From Chimonanthus salicifolius (Eukaryota > Streptophyta > Magnoliopsida > Laurales > Calycanthaceae), in assembly GCA_013350335.1 (NCBI GenBank), contig CM023532.1:93493064-93557063 (forward strand): a stretch of 64,000 nucleotides of DNA, written 5' to 3'. Shown one piece after another: positions 1-12,150 of the stretch. The notes beneath the pieces are model-generated. The model made no database searches, had not been told where the DNA came from, and was given only the letters and a program-made list of their open reading frames with translations. The translations under genes were made by a program, and so were the position numbers. Position 1 is the stretch's first letter; every line of letters starts with the position of its first letter.

Positions 1-1491
1 ATAAATGAATGGATGATTAACCATGGAGGAAAGGATGGCAAAACGGTAAATAAGTGCCACATTGAGAAACCATAGATTCTGCCATAATACATGGCCGAAC
101 CCTATGGGGATTAGACATGGAATCGGATAGTACGAATCATTTAAATGAAACGGATAGATGCTGTGTTTTAGGCTCGCAAATCGGAATTTCAAATTTGGCC
201 AAAATCGAAATTATGTATGAGTCTAAAACCAATGGATAATGGGCTAAGTTCGGGACTTAATCATGGATGACGTATGGACTGATTCGGTAAATGTAATAAG
301 GTATCGGACGTCGCAAACGGTACGCGATCGGCAACCGGATTATCGAACGGGAAGCGTAACGGAACGCGACACGATATTCGGTAGGATTCCTACCTTTTTT
401 GTAAGCGATGGATATGTGATGGTGTTTTAAATTATTTTGATTTGGCTTATGATGGATTTATGATTATGATTTATCTTATGATGTGTTTTAAGTTATGAAT
501 CATATGGATTATATTTTAATATTATGCATTATATGGCTATGTATGGTATATCAAAATTATGGTTTATCTATATACTACATAGCATAATGCACTACATCTC
601 ATGCATGGCATGGGCAGAAAAAAATAAACAAACCGGAGTCCATGCTCCGTCGGGGCGACCGAGAATCAGACATGGGGATAGCCTGAGGGTTATAACCGGA
701 GTCCATGCTCCGTTGGGGCGACCGAGAATCAGAAATGGGGATAGCCTGAGGGCTATAACCGGAGTCCATGCTCCGTCGGGGCGACCGAGAAGCAAACATG
801 GGGACAATACATTGTATGATCATACGGATGATGGGTGGGACACATGACATAAGCACCCATGGTATAGCATTCATTACATGCTTATTTTGTTATATGTTAT
901 TTTATCGGTATGTGTGTTATCACTAATCCATGTGCTAGCCCTACTCGGAGTCCTACTGGGCGCGTTGACTAACGCCCTACTTCTACCCTAGCTGATGACG
1001 CAGGGGATGGCGGAAGCGGTTGACATGACAGGAGCCAAGCTTAGGAGCTTGGGCAGTGCAGTCTTAGTTTTATTTACGTTTACATTTTGGAGATGTAATT
1101 TGAAAGTAACTTAGCTTGTCGGGTTGTATAAGTTTACATTCTTGCGATGGTTTGGACGTTACTTATGGACGATTACATTTTGTGATATAATTATGAATTT
1201 AGGGGCATTTTGGTAATTCAATGTTGTATTTTCCCTTCTATCTAAAAGCCGGTAGGATAGACTCTATCATCATGTTTTGCAATAATTATAATCCGTGAGC
1301 TTACTTCCTACGCGTGAACCGTTCTCGTGGACTTAGCTCCGCGCACGCGTGGGATTGGCCAGTTGAGGGCCGGACTTTAGAAGCTTGGACTTAACTCGCG
1401 TCGTGGCGTCCACGCCCTCTCTCACTCTTCTATTTAAAAAAAAATAGACTCTGATTTTCGGAAAGCGGGTGAAAAAGGGCCGGGCGTTACA
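1..1491 (+). mobile_element. 3' part of a type-A (Tekay/Del-like) LTR
   Basis: The stretch ends in GGGCGTTACA at 1491. From about position 290 it aligns by eye with 11280-12803: a block rich in GGTATCGGACGTCGC-like words, then TTCGGTAGGATTCCTACC, a minisatellite, CTACTGGGCGCGTTG, and a tail with a short A-run before the terminal GTTACA. The 5' end lies outside the window. No coding region is recognised. Assignment to Tekay/Del rests on the TGTAAYRACCC/GTTACA ends known from that lineage, so it is an inference. The next bases, from 1492, belong to an inverted relative, so this copy may have inserted into that one. Confidence 0.7.
631..806 (+). repeat. 63-bp minisatellite with hairpin core, about 3 copies
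   Basis: Copies begin at 631, 694 and 757, an exact 63-bp spacing; the third is partial. Each contains CGGAG-TCCATG-CTCCG, a perfect 5-bp stem with a 6-base loop. The motif CATGCATGGCATG lies just upstream, near 601-613. A single copy of the unit is found at 11783-11840 in the related LTR. Confidence 0.85.
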
Positions 1492-4400
1492 TCATCAAAG
1501 CATACTCAAACCATTGCAAATAACTACAATATTACAAGTCCTTAAAAATGTATTCAAATAACTGCAATTATAAATCCAATCCAGCACTCAAACATTTACG
1601 CTTGGCTCCCCTCCTGGTCATCAACCTTCTCTTTCCCCTTCCTTGTTCCTGCATTCTCCTCTGATGATAGAATTAGGGCGTCAGATCAACGCGCCCAGTA
1701 GGTTCCTGATCAGAGTTACCACATGGTTAGCTTATAAAACATGTATATGTATCATAGTACATGATAATCAATAAAACATCTGAAAACGAATGCTATATAT
1801 ATGCACATGTAATGAATCCTACCCATCACAAGTCTACATAGCCATTATCTCAAGAAACTCTTACATCAAGATATTCCGGAGTAATCCTCATTTCCTCCGG
1901 ATGGGTAAGCCAGAGTAATCCACATTTCCTCTGGGTATGGTGCTTATGTCAAGTTAATCCAGAGTAATCCACATTTCCTCTGGATAGGATACTTATCATT
2001 ATGTTGTTCCATTCTCATCACCCCATGCCATGCATGAGATGCCAATGCATTGTATATCATTTGTAAATACATAACTCATCATTCAAAACCACATTTGAAA
2101 CATAATAACAAATACAACATATCTTATAAAAACATGATAAAACCAAATCATATTTGTGGTTACAAGTAGGTAGGGAAACCTACTGAAGATTCACTTCAGC
2201 GTCCGTTCTTTCTTAGGCTTTACTCGGTCACGACTTGCACGTCGTTCAACTTCTGTTACCTTGTCCATATAACAATAAGTAAATGATACTATCATTTAAA
2301 TTCATTCACATCTAAGACCCAAAAACATCTCGTGGGGTTCGGCCATACCCATGGCCGAACCTCTCCCACTTTAATTTGATCTCTTTATCCATTCATAATT
2401 GTATCATGCTTAAACTTTAGAACCACTAATTATTTCCATGAAATGTAATCATAAAACCCATAAACATGGTCATGGGTTCGACCATGCATATGGCCGAACT
2501 CTATGGCTTTCCCATTTAAACCTTTCCATCATATCTTAGCCATAGAAACCCTATGGTTTGGCCATGAAATGGCCAACCTATATCTTGTCCAATTGTTCAC
2601 TTAGAACCCTTTTAAATACTATTGTTCCATAATATTCAAACTTGAAACCCCTTTGATTCAACCAAATCAGTTCATATAAAATGGTCCATGGGGTTCGGCC
2701 ATACACATGGCCGAACCCAATGATTCCCTCCTATGTTCTTAACTTAGGTTCTATACCCTTTTACCAAGGTAATTACATGGTTCAGCCATCCATAGGCTGA
2801 GCCAAATTAGTAACCATAATTCCAAGTAATTCGCATAAAACAACCCATACAGCAACCCATAGGAATGGCCGAACCTCATGGTTCTTTGGATGCAATTTTT
2901 CCAACGATCTTACATAATTTATCCACTGTTTTTCAGCCATAAAAACAGCAAGGTTTAACCATCCATTGCCGATCCCATATAGTTAATTAATTCCATTTTA
3001 CAATCCTTTTAAACATCTATACACTTGGTATAGTTTTTATACCCAAAAACCATACCATTCACCAATGATTTCCATGGGGTTCGGCCATCCCAAGTGACCG
3101 AACTCCATGCTCTAAATTTCCATCCTTTTCAACCGCATCACCTTTCTTTAGATCATTGATAAATTCATCATAACATGACCTAATTAAAACAAGTAAATAC
3201 TTCCACCACCGGTATGGTTTTGCATGGTTTTTAACCTTCCAAAAACCATCAAAATATCAACATCAATTCATGGGGTTCGGCCATCTAAGGTGGCCGAACC
3301 CAATGAACCCTTTTATCATTTAATACCCAAGGTTTAGACCCATGATACATTCAGCCATTCTTGGCATCCAAATCCATGTTTAAAACCTTTTTAAAATATG
3401 CATTTTAAGTCTAATAAAAACATCTAAAACAGTCCCACAATTGTATGGTTTCTATGTTTCAAAGACCATCAAAACCAACAAATTATTTCCATGGGGTTCA
3501 GCTCTCCAAGGTGGCCGAACCCAATGATCCCTTTTAGAATATTTAAACCACCATTACCTAAGGTTTAAACCTTGATGCATTCGGCCATACTCATGGCCCA
3601 AAACATGTTCCATTTGTCCCATCTTTTTAAACAAAAATCCATGGAAATACTTACCAAATTCCAAGCTTTTCTTCTTGCCCTTGCTCTCTACTTCCTATCT
3701 TTCTTAACCTCCCTTCCTTTGCTGGTTTATGCTTGATCAATTGGTACAAACACCACTGCTGGTTCAGCCAAGAGAAAGAGTTTGGAGAGAGGGAGAGAGA
3801 TGGGAATTCTTAAGATTTTCTATGTGAAAATCGGCCAAATGAGGTGGTCTATCTCTTTTGTAATTCAGCCACGTAATCCATTCATTTCCCTCATAAACTC
3901 TTGCTCATTTCAACGAGACACCTACTGCCAGCCAAAGCTTGGCACTAACCGATGTAACCATTCAGCTCCCCATGTAACTCATCCAATTCTCATCCATTTA
4001 CATTAAAAACCTAGCATGGAAACCACCATAACAAGTCCCCAACGTGTGGGACTTGTTTTGGTTTGTTTGAGACCAAGAAACCTCCTCATATTCCCTTCAA
4101 CTCTCTGATTTTACAGACCATTTGATTTCCATTTTGACTAACTCAACTCAATGGCTTAACTCACCACATTAAATACCATACATTAATTACACTTGAGTCA
4201 ACTCATTTCTTAATTCAAAACCAACTCAATTCAATCCCACTCAACCTGATTTGACTCACCATTGAGCTCATTTGAGGGCCCACACGGTCAGCCGTGGTCA
4301 AACTTGGTCAACCCGACCCATTGGGTCCCCATTTAGCTCCTTGACCCGTTTTGACAACATGACCCATTTATGGGCTGTTTTAGCCATTTGCATTTGATTT

Positions 4401-4727
4401 TCAAATGTGCATCGAGCCTACCCATTTTTGCTCCACTTGATTTCCAATCAATTTAGCTTACCCCATTAAATTTGGGCTCACCCAATGGTCTAATAAGTCC
4501 ATTATGACCCATTGGGTCCGATCGGGTCCTTTGACCCAATTAGCTATTTTGACCCAAATTGATATACATTACCTATCCAATCAAATTTGACATTTACAAA
4601 GTGCTCATAGGGTCTTAATTTGGGCAATGGGCCACACTATTTTCTCATTTAACATCATAATTAATAAATTTACCATTCCAGGGGCATTTTCGTAATTATC
4701 CATCTTATTGAGAAATTGGGTGTTACA
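1492..4727 (-). mobile_element. Inverted type-A LTR, truncated at its 3' end
   Basis: Read on the minus strand it begins TGTAACACCC at 4727 and runs down to 1492, where it meets the end of the plus-strand LTR. It contains the family markers in reverse (CGCGCCCAGTAGG near 1700; CCATGCCATGCATGAG near 2026) and three hairpin units. Between about 2330 and 3540 the words GGTTCGGCCAT and GGCCGAACC recur many times, about 100-250 bp apart, as a dispersed internal repeat. The terminal GGGCGTTACA is missing. No protein-coding segment is recognised, so this is LTR-only sequence. Confidence 0.65.
1875..1984 (-). repeat. Three hairpin units with paired stem changes
   Basis: The units lie at 1875-1901, 1910-1934 and 1958-1984. 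Unit 1 has arms TCCGGAG/CTCCGGA. Unit 3 has TCCAGAG/CTCTGGA. Unit 2 has CCAGAG/CTCTGG. The internal G-C pair of unit 1 is an A-T pair in units 2 and 3, changed on both arms. The loops are about 13 bases of TAATCC(T/A)CATTTC. Confidence 0.8.
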
Positions 4728-5756
4728 GGTTAACCAAGATGGGTGATAAAATGCATGGCTTAAATCCAACATGATGAATGTATGCCATAGATAGGTAAGG
4801 TGGCTCTAGAGTTTCTCCTAAGTTTATGAATGAAATGGATGATTGTGATGAAATGTCCTAAGATCTAATGGCTTAGATGATCTAATTGGATAAAAGAATA
4901 GGTGATGCATGAATGGATGTAATCTTAAGGTAAATCTAGATGATGGATAGGTTGGATGGTATGGATCTAATCTTATTGCATGTGTGGGTTGGATTTGAAG
5001 GTGGATCTAAGATTTGACCTAATTTTAATGCATGAGATGAAAGATTAAGATTTAAGATGGAGATTGGATGGTGTGGATATGAAATTGGTATGGAGGAGAG
5101 AGGTGATTAGGGTTATGGATTTTGGCCATGGTTAATTGGGTATGGACTTGGGTAAAATTTGAACATGATCCATGGAGCAATTGGACTTTGGACTTGGACC
5201 TCAATTCATGGACTTTGACTTCAGGCCCAGTTGATTTGAACTTGAACTTGGCTTGAGAACTTGAGCCTTTGTTGGACTTTGGAGTGCACATTGTCCTGGC
5301 CCAATTGTATGAAATGCGCATGGACTGCTTGTGGCCTGGCCCAATGTTGGCTTGTGGAGTTGAGCATGGCCCAGTTGAAGTGGATCTTCGCCCATTTATC
5401 TTGAATTTCAGGCTTTGGCACTTGAATTGCATGATTTCTCTTCCGGAATTAAATAATTAACTTCACCACTTTTGAAATCTAAAATATTGATTTAATCTAG
5501 ACTCTCATACATGGATCTAGACTAACCAATTTAAATGAAAATTCTAAAGGTGGAGTGAAATTAATCATAAAAATTCTACGTCTTCACTTTTAAGCTCTAA
5601 TCTTGCAATTATCCACTGAATTGAGATGATTTTCTTGAACTTTCCATTTTAATCTACAAAACTAGAAAATTATATTAAATGCACCAATATACAAAAATAT
5701 GAGAGCTAACTAGTCCAATAATCATGGATAAAAATTTAATATTTCAGAGCTCAACA
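4728..5756 (-). mobile_element. Part of an Athila-like LTR, interrupted at 4728
   Basis: On the minus strand the LTR starts TGTTGAGCTCTG at 5756. It runs in the same order as the Athila solo LTR at 12981-15490: a TGCATTTAATATA-like stretch, GTGGATAATTG, then a section of short repeated words such as GGATGG, GGTTTGG and TCTAATGGC. The rest of this LTR should lie beyond the type-A LTR that begins at 4727, outside the window. The ORF-like stretches at 5052-5460 are simple-composition LTR sequence. Confidence 0.6.
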
Positions 5757-8299
5757 AATACCCCCAAACTCAGATTTTTCTAGTCCTCGAGCAAAACTAC
5801 CTAAAAAGACTAAAAACAAAAACAAACACATCCTAGACTGCACCACTGTCTCTGGTTCTTTCGATTGCATTTAGCGTATGCAACAATCCTTTAAACCCCT
5901 AGGTCACCCCTAGCAGGCGAGTTATAGTCTCGCGAGGACTTACAGTGATGACACCACAAACATCAACATATTTAACAAGAACACACATACAAGGGGTCTA
6001 AACATCATACAAATCTAAAATCATTTTACATGGCTTGTATTGTGTGCTTAGCCAATATTAAGATAAATTTCATTTTCCAAATAGACCCAAGTTTTGTTCA
6101 CACCGTTCGAAAATGCACTTTGACTTCAAATCTCACTGGATATATCTCTCAGAAAAATTAACACTCAGAGGTTTGGTTTCATTTTCTCTCAAGGTATATG
6201 TAAGCAGAGTTTATGTATTCAAGATCAATCTATCTCACATATGTATTATCAAAGACGGCACATATAAAAAAATGAGTGATCTCGTGAATGGATGCCACTT
6301 TCATGAGAACGTTGAGTCAAATACCATCATTTTCCTTCCTCTATTCTCCACATGAAACACCCTATGTTTGGCTTAAGATCAATAAGACTTCTTAATAGGA
6401 CGAAATATGGCTTGGAATTAGGTCAAATCAAAGAAGGATATAAGGCTCTAGTAAATACTTTAAACAAATATGGTTAGAGGTCCTCATTTTTTGAAATGGG
6501 GTATTTATCCTCTATTTTTCTTTTCAGTACTTTTCAAAGTATTTATTTTTCTTTATTTTTCTTTTCTTTTTCACATCCTTCTTTGGTGTCCAGATGTTCC
6601 CATTTTCTTCTTCTTCGTTTTTCTTTTTCTTTCCTTTTTTCTTTTCTTTTAGTGCTGTTTATTTTTCAGAGTACCATCCCAATTTTTCATCTCTAACCTT
6701 TTATGAGTTCTAGAATCGGTCATTGGTATGTTAATTAAGGAGTTGGATATTGTAAACTTGACTAGTCAAGAAAATAGACTACTTTAAAGTCTCAACTTGA
6801 AAACTTTCAAGATAAATGACCAAAAGTAGGCTTGAAAGGCACAAACCTTTCAAAAATGACCTAAATCATATCCTAAGCTTCAACAAGTGGTTTCCATGTT
6901 TCAAATAAATTCCAATTTTAAGCATACTAACTCAAATTTGATGGCGTTCTCAGTAATATGACCTAACTGAAGAATAATGAGATCAACGACGACTTTATTG
7001 CGCTAAAAAAAATGGATTTGACTTATAATCCTCAGAAGAAAAGAATGGCTTGAAAGTTCACTGGGCTAAGTCTCCACTGGTATTCCTCTGGTGATTACTC
7101 GACTCGTGAATATTTTTCTTTTTCAGACTAAACTTAATATGGTCGTGTGCTAGGGTTTCCAACTGTATATCCTATAAAAATCTTTTTGGAAAAGTATGAT
7201 ATAAAGATCACTATCTAAGTATTGATGCTAAAAATTGACTCTTTTTACGTCAGATTGTCAAGATGCAGGTAATCTTTTTCAAACTAAAATTGGCAGTGTT
7301 TAAGCTTCAGAAGTCTTAGTCTTCACTTACTTTTCTCTAAAATGATTCTGGCCATTTTTGTCTAAGCAAGATTATGACTCGTTTAACATCAGATTGTCAG
7401 ATGTTTGTAAGCACTCAGTCAGAAATCAACAGTTCTTTGGAGTTCAAGGCGTCTCAGTCTTTCATGACTTACTCTGCCCTTGATTACATAAAAAAAGATC
7501 TACCTAGTCGTGCTTACAGGTCTATGTTATGTTGCTGTCACACAACGGACTCCTTGATCTGATATTATCCCATTGCAGTTTCTACGTCCACATTTGTGAC
7601 ACCCAGCTAGCCTCTTAGCTTTCCTCTTTGCAGCCAGAGTGCTTCGACCACATAGAGGTCTGGGTTGTTCCTCTTGGATTTCCAGCTTCCTCACCTTCAT
7701 AGCTAAGGAAATGATTTTCCTACACAAGTCTAGGGGAACTTGTGTTCTAGACAAACACATTGCGAAAACAAGAACTCGACCGTCTATGTGCATTACTTCT
7801 ATTCAGTTATTTAACGGCTGCTAGTCACAAAGACAAAGATGGATGATGGATGCTGAAAAAAAAAAATTTAAAGGGTCTCAGTTTTACACTTACTCTCCCT
7901 TGAAATTTTTATGAAAATGACATATGATGACCTTAGTATCCCCAAACTCGAAATGAACATTGTCCTCAATGTTCCCTAATCTACACTGGCTAGGTGTAAA
8001 CGAAGAAATATCTTATAAAATGAACATTCAGGATTTAGTTGTACCTTGGGATGAAATGATGAATGACAGACTCCTAGTTTGAACTGACTTAATGAAAAAC
8101 TAAAACTAGACTCGACAAACTTAAAACTAGACACCGACAACTCAAACTAACTTAGACGTAGACAAATTAGACAGATGGGTAGGTGGTTCAAGGTAGATGG
8201 GGTAAATGGGTGGATAATGATGAATGGGTGTGGGTTGATGGGTAAATATTTAAATGGTTAGAATTGTGCAAATCAGTCTTGGTAGAGTGGATCGATCAG
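5757..8299 (-). mobile_element. Athila-like 3' non-coding/env-region remnant
   Basis: This lies between the LTR start at 5756 and the integrase tail. A purine tract next to the LTR (GGGGGTATT on the minus strand, about 5757-5765) is in the right place for a polypurine tract. A long T/C-rich stretch covers 6490-6660. The family often carries an env-like frame here. The best open stretch (minus 7793-7527) has a basic, Cys-containing end (CHKCGRRNC) but is too short and too unlike anything I know to name. A second run with CCCCAAACTCG at 7941 resembles the tract at 5761. I see no intact gene. Confidence 0.5.
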
Positions 8300-9081
8300 A
8301 AGAACTTCCTATTTTTCTTCTAGATTTTGAAACTCTAGGAATGGTTTTAATCGATGACCATTAACTTTGAAAACATTGCCATTTCTAGGATGTTTGATTT
8401 CAACGGCTCCATTTGGGAAAATGAAATGAACAATGTACTAACCAAACCATTTTGATTTCAATTTTCCAGGAAAAAGATGTTAACGGGAATTGAACAACAA
8501 AACCTTTTGACCAACAGTAAACACTTTCCGAAGAATGTGTTTGTCATGAAAAATTTCCATCCGGTCTTTGTATTTCCTAGCTGTATGATAATCTTCATTG
8601 CGTATTTCTTCCAACGCAGTCAATTGGAGTTTTCTGAGTTGTTTAGCCGAGTCTAGGGCAAAGTTAAACCGCTTGATAGCCCAGTAGGCTTTGTGTTCTA
8701 TTTCGACTGGAAGATGACAAGATTTTCCATACACTAAGCGATAGAGTGACATTCCTATGGGTCTCTTGAACGTTGTTCGATCAACCCATGGTGCATCAAT
8801 GAGTCTAGAAGACCAGTCCTTCCGGGATGGACTGACTGTCTTCTCAAGGATTTGCTTAATTTCTCTATTTGATATTCCACTTGTCCGCTTGTTTGTGGGT
8901 GATAGGGCGTACCTACCTTGTGAATCACCCCTTATGATTTCATCAATTTTTCGAACGGGCGATTACAAAAATGCTTACCACCATCACTGATGATAGTTTG
9001 TGGAACACCAAATGTAGAGAAGATGTTTTCTTTCGAGAAACAGGTGACAACCTTCTGATCATTGGTTTTACATGCCGCCGC
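8300..9081 (-). pseudogene. Athila-like integrase, C-terminal part (broken)
   Basis: The minus strand encodes the second half of a Ty3/gypsy integrase. From 9081 downward come the central aspartate in IISDGG, the HPQTSGQVE stretch with the glutamate of the DDE triad, then the open segment 8752-8480 (SLYRLVYGKSCHLPVEIEHK) and the tail KWFG...[16 protein letters not shown] before 8300. A stop follows LMKS, and the frame shifts after SGQVE. The gene is cut at 9081 by the LTR at 9082-12803 and resumes at 12804. The first catalytic aspartate (GIDFMGP) is in that other piece. Integrase inserts the cDNA copy into host DNA; this one cannot be functional. Assignment to Athila rests on the LPVEIEHKAYWAIK-type sequence and the neighbouring domains. 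Confidence 0.85.
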
Positions 9082-11469
9082 TGTAATAACCCAGAATTTT
9101 TAAATCAATGAATATATGGATATTATTTATTTTAATGATGGAAATTGAGAATTTTAATGAATAAATGTTAAGTGGATCAAAATATGGACAATGGATCAAT
9201 TATGGCCCAATTGGACCATGGATTGGATGAAATTCATTTAATGGGTCAATAATGATTAATTGGGTCAAGAATGGTCAAATTGGGTCAAATACCCATTTAG
9301 GACCCAATGGGTCAAGATAGTTAAGCTCTAAGATAAATGGATAAGGGTGAGCTTAATTGGGCCATGGGCCCAATGGTGATCCAATAAAAGGAATGGATTT
9401 AATTAAATTTAAATCACCTAACTTGGTGATGAATTGACCAAGGTGACATGGTACAATGGGACCCACCTCCACCTCATCAAGTGAGGTGGCGTGTGGACCA
9501 AGGATTGGTGGGGCCAGCCACCATGGTTGACTTGGTCAACCATAGGTGGATTTCATGGAAGAAATTTAATGGAATTAAGTTAAATGGAAATTAATTAACC
9601 TAATGATCTAATTAATTAATTAATTAAACTAAACAAATGAGGGTCAAATGGTCAAAGAGGTGGAAAACTAAAACATCTCATTCCAAGCTCAAACACGTTG
9701 GACTTGGGTGGTGGTTATCTCAACCACCACCATAAAGCGAGATAAATATCTCATGTGGGGTAGTTGGGAGACTTAATGTTGACGTGTAATTTAAGTAATC
9801 AAAGAGATAAGATAACTTTTCATCTTATCCCATCCTTATTTCACTCTCTCCATCTCTTTCACTTCAAAAACCGTCCCACACCCAAGGGAGAAAAAAAAGA
9901 AAACTAAGGAAGAAGAAGGAGAAGAGCTTAGGGAGAGGAAGAAAAGCCCAAGTGTTGGCCCACCACCTCAAGGTAAAAACCTTGAGACACCTTTCTCATC
10001 TCTATTTTTCCCCTCTCTCTCTCAAATCTAACCTTACCTTGGCCGAACCCAAGCCTTGAGGTTTTCACCATGGATCAAGCATCTTAGCCGATCAAACAAG
10101 GAGAGGAAGAAGAAAGGAGGCCAAGGAGTCCGACGGGAGCGAAGAAAGTCGGAGGAGACGACGGATTGTAAGTATTTTCTAAAACAAAATATTTGGATTT
10201 TTAGGGTTTAAGATTTGGGATCCATTTTTGTTAAAGTTGATGGTGGCCAACTGATCATAGGCCTTGGATCTCAAATCCATCAAATGAAGGATGGAAAGTG
10301 GACAAAACCCTAATGGGTAAATTAGGGTTAAGGAAAAATAAATGGATTAGTTATTAAATGGGTCACTAATGGAAAGTGGACAAAACCCTAATGGCTAAAT
10401 TATGGCATGATTAAATGGGTCACTAATGGACTAGTTATTAATGATTTTGAAGGTTTTGAATGAAAGAATAATAGTCATTTTTAAAGGGGTTTTTAAATGA
10501 GGGAATCCATGGATGAAGGTTAATGTTTTATGGTCTTAAATGTCACCAATGAATGATGAACCCTTGACCCATTTTTATAAGCCACTTGATGGGTTAGGTA
10601 TAGGGTTATGAGTATGTTTACATGGATGGAGATTAAGTTAATTAAATGGTTGATTTCTAATGTGGTTGTGTCATGGTTAATGAGACATCAATGGACCCAT
10701 TTTGTGAACCAATTGATGGACTAAGGTTAAGGTATATGCGTATGGATTAATTAATGGGGATTAGAAAATCAAGTGGCTAATTTGTGATGATGTTATGGCT
10801 AAGGAGTCATTAAGGGATCCAAGTCTATGGATCAATTGATGAGCTAAGTATGGGGTTATATATGTGTTGAATGAATAAAGGTTGAGTAAATTAAATAGTT
10901 GATTTCAATGATCTTATGATATGGTTGAGGGGTCATTAACGAACCTAAGTTATGGAACATTAATGGATCTAGTGTATGGATCAATTACGAACAAAAATGT
11001 ACATGGATTAAGTGAATGAGTAACCATGGAAGGGTAGTGGCAAAACCGTAAATATTGGCAAAAATGAAGAAACCCATGGGAGATGATTATGGACCAAGGG
11101 ACTCTAAGTAATAACTTAATATGTGATTAATAAAGCCTAGGGTGACTGAGTTTTGGACTCATATAATTAAAATATTTAATGGATTAAACGGAACCCACAA
11201 AATTACATAGTGAGGTTCGGCCATGGTGTATGGCCGAACCCCACTAAGGTATGATTAATGGACTTAATAATGGTTAAAAACATGGACTAATTGATAATGT
11301 ATAATAAGGTACCGGACATCGCAAGCGGTGCGTGATCGGTGACCGGATCATCGGACGGAAGCGAAAAAGGACGCTAGTTGGTATTCGGTAGGATTCCTAC
11401 CTTTTTGTAAGCCATGGATTGAGTGGTGATTTCTTTGAATTATTTTGGAAATTATATGGTTTGCTTTAA

Positions 11470-11690
11470 GATGGGTTTTGGATTTAGTATTATGTGATGT
11501 TTTCCTTTAATTTATTTTGGAAATCATGTGAATGTTTTAAGATGGGTTTTGGATTAAGTATTATGTGATGTTTTCCTTTAATTTATTTTGGAAATCATGT
11601 GAATGTTTTAAGATGGGTTTTGGATTAAGTATTATGTGATGGTTTCCCTTTGATTTATTTGGTAATCATGTGATTGTTTTAAGAGGGGTT
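11470..11690 (+). repeat. 71-bp tandem repeat, 3-4 copies
   Basis: The word GATGGGTTTT, with one GAGGGGTTTT variant, recurs at 11470, 11541, 11612 and 11683, an exact 71-bp period. The unit contains ATTATGTGATG, TTTATTTTGG and AATCATGTGA. The last copy has diverged. It precedes the hairpin array of the same LTR. Confidence 0.85.
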
Positions 11691-11875
11691 TTATGACTAT
11701 GATTTACATATATTACATGGCATATGGCATCTACATCTCATGCATGGCATGGGAGGGATATGACAGGGGAAGGATGAAATGAAACCGGAGTCCATGCTCC
11801 GTCAGGGCGACCGATAAACAGACATGGGGATATTTTGATGTGTTTGATTTATCAGGGATGTTGTATGTAATTATG

Positions 11876-12150
11876 ATACCTTGATGATAGTTTTTCCGTC
11901 AAGGGGGATGATTTGTGATTATTTATATCTGGACGAGGTTTTGCCGTCCAGGGGAATGATTTGTGATTGTTTATATCTCGACGAGGTTTTGCCGTCAAGG
12001 GGAATGATTTGTGATTGTTTATATCTCGACGAGGTTTTGCCGTCAAGGGGAATGATTTGTGATTGTTTATATCTGGACGAGGTTTTGCCGTCCAGGGGAA
12101 TGATTTGTGATTGTTGATATCTTGACGAGGTTTTGCCGTCAAGGAGGATA
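11876..12150 (+). repeat. 48-bp hairpin minisatellite, 6 copies
   Basis: Copies start near 11883, 11931, 11979, 12027, 12075 and 12123, an exact 48-bp period. Each has a stem around the loop AGGTTTTGC or a near variant. Copies 2 and 5 are CTGGACG/CGTCCAG, copy 6 is CTTGACG/CGTCAAG, and copies 3 and 4 are CTCGACG/CGTCAAG with one mismatch. The spacer ATGATTTGTGATTGTTTATAT is nearly constant. Short open frames on both strands here are by-products of the repeat. Confidence 0.9.

Noticed and set aside
524..874. Overlapping open frames on both strands with repeated peptide
   Set aside because: They arise from the 63-bp repeat (63 is a multiple of 3, so frames stay open); not a gene.
6470..6696. 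Phe/Leu/Ser-rich, membrane-like frames
   Set aside because: T/C simple sequence; the hydrophobic residues come from TTT/CTT codons.
7527..7793. 88-codon frame with basic end, possible env-like ORF
   Set aside because: Too short, no signal peptide or membrane segment visible, no known motif; kept only as part of the non-coding remnant.
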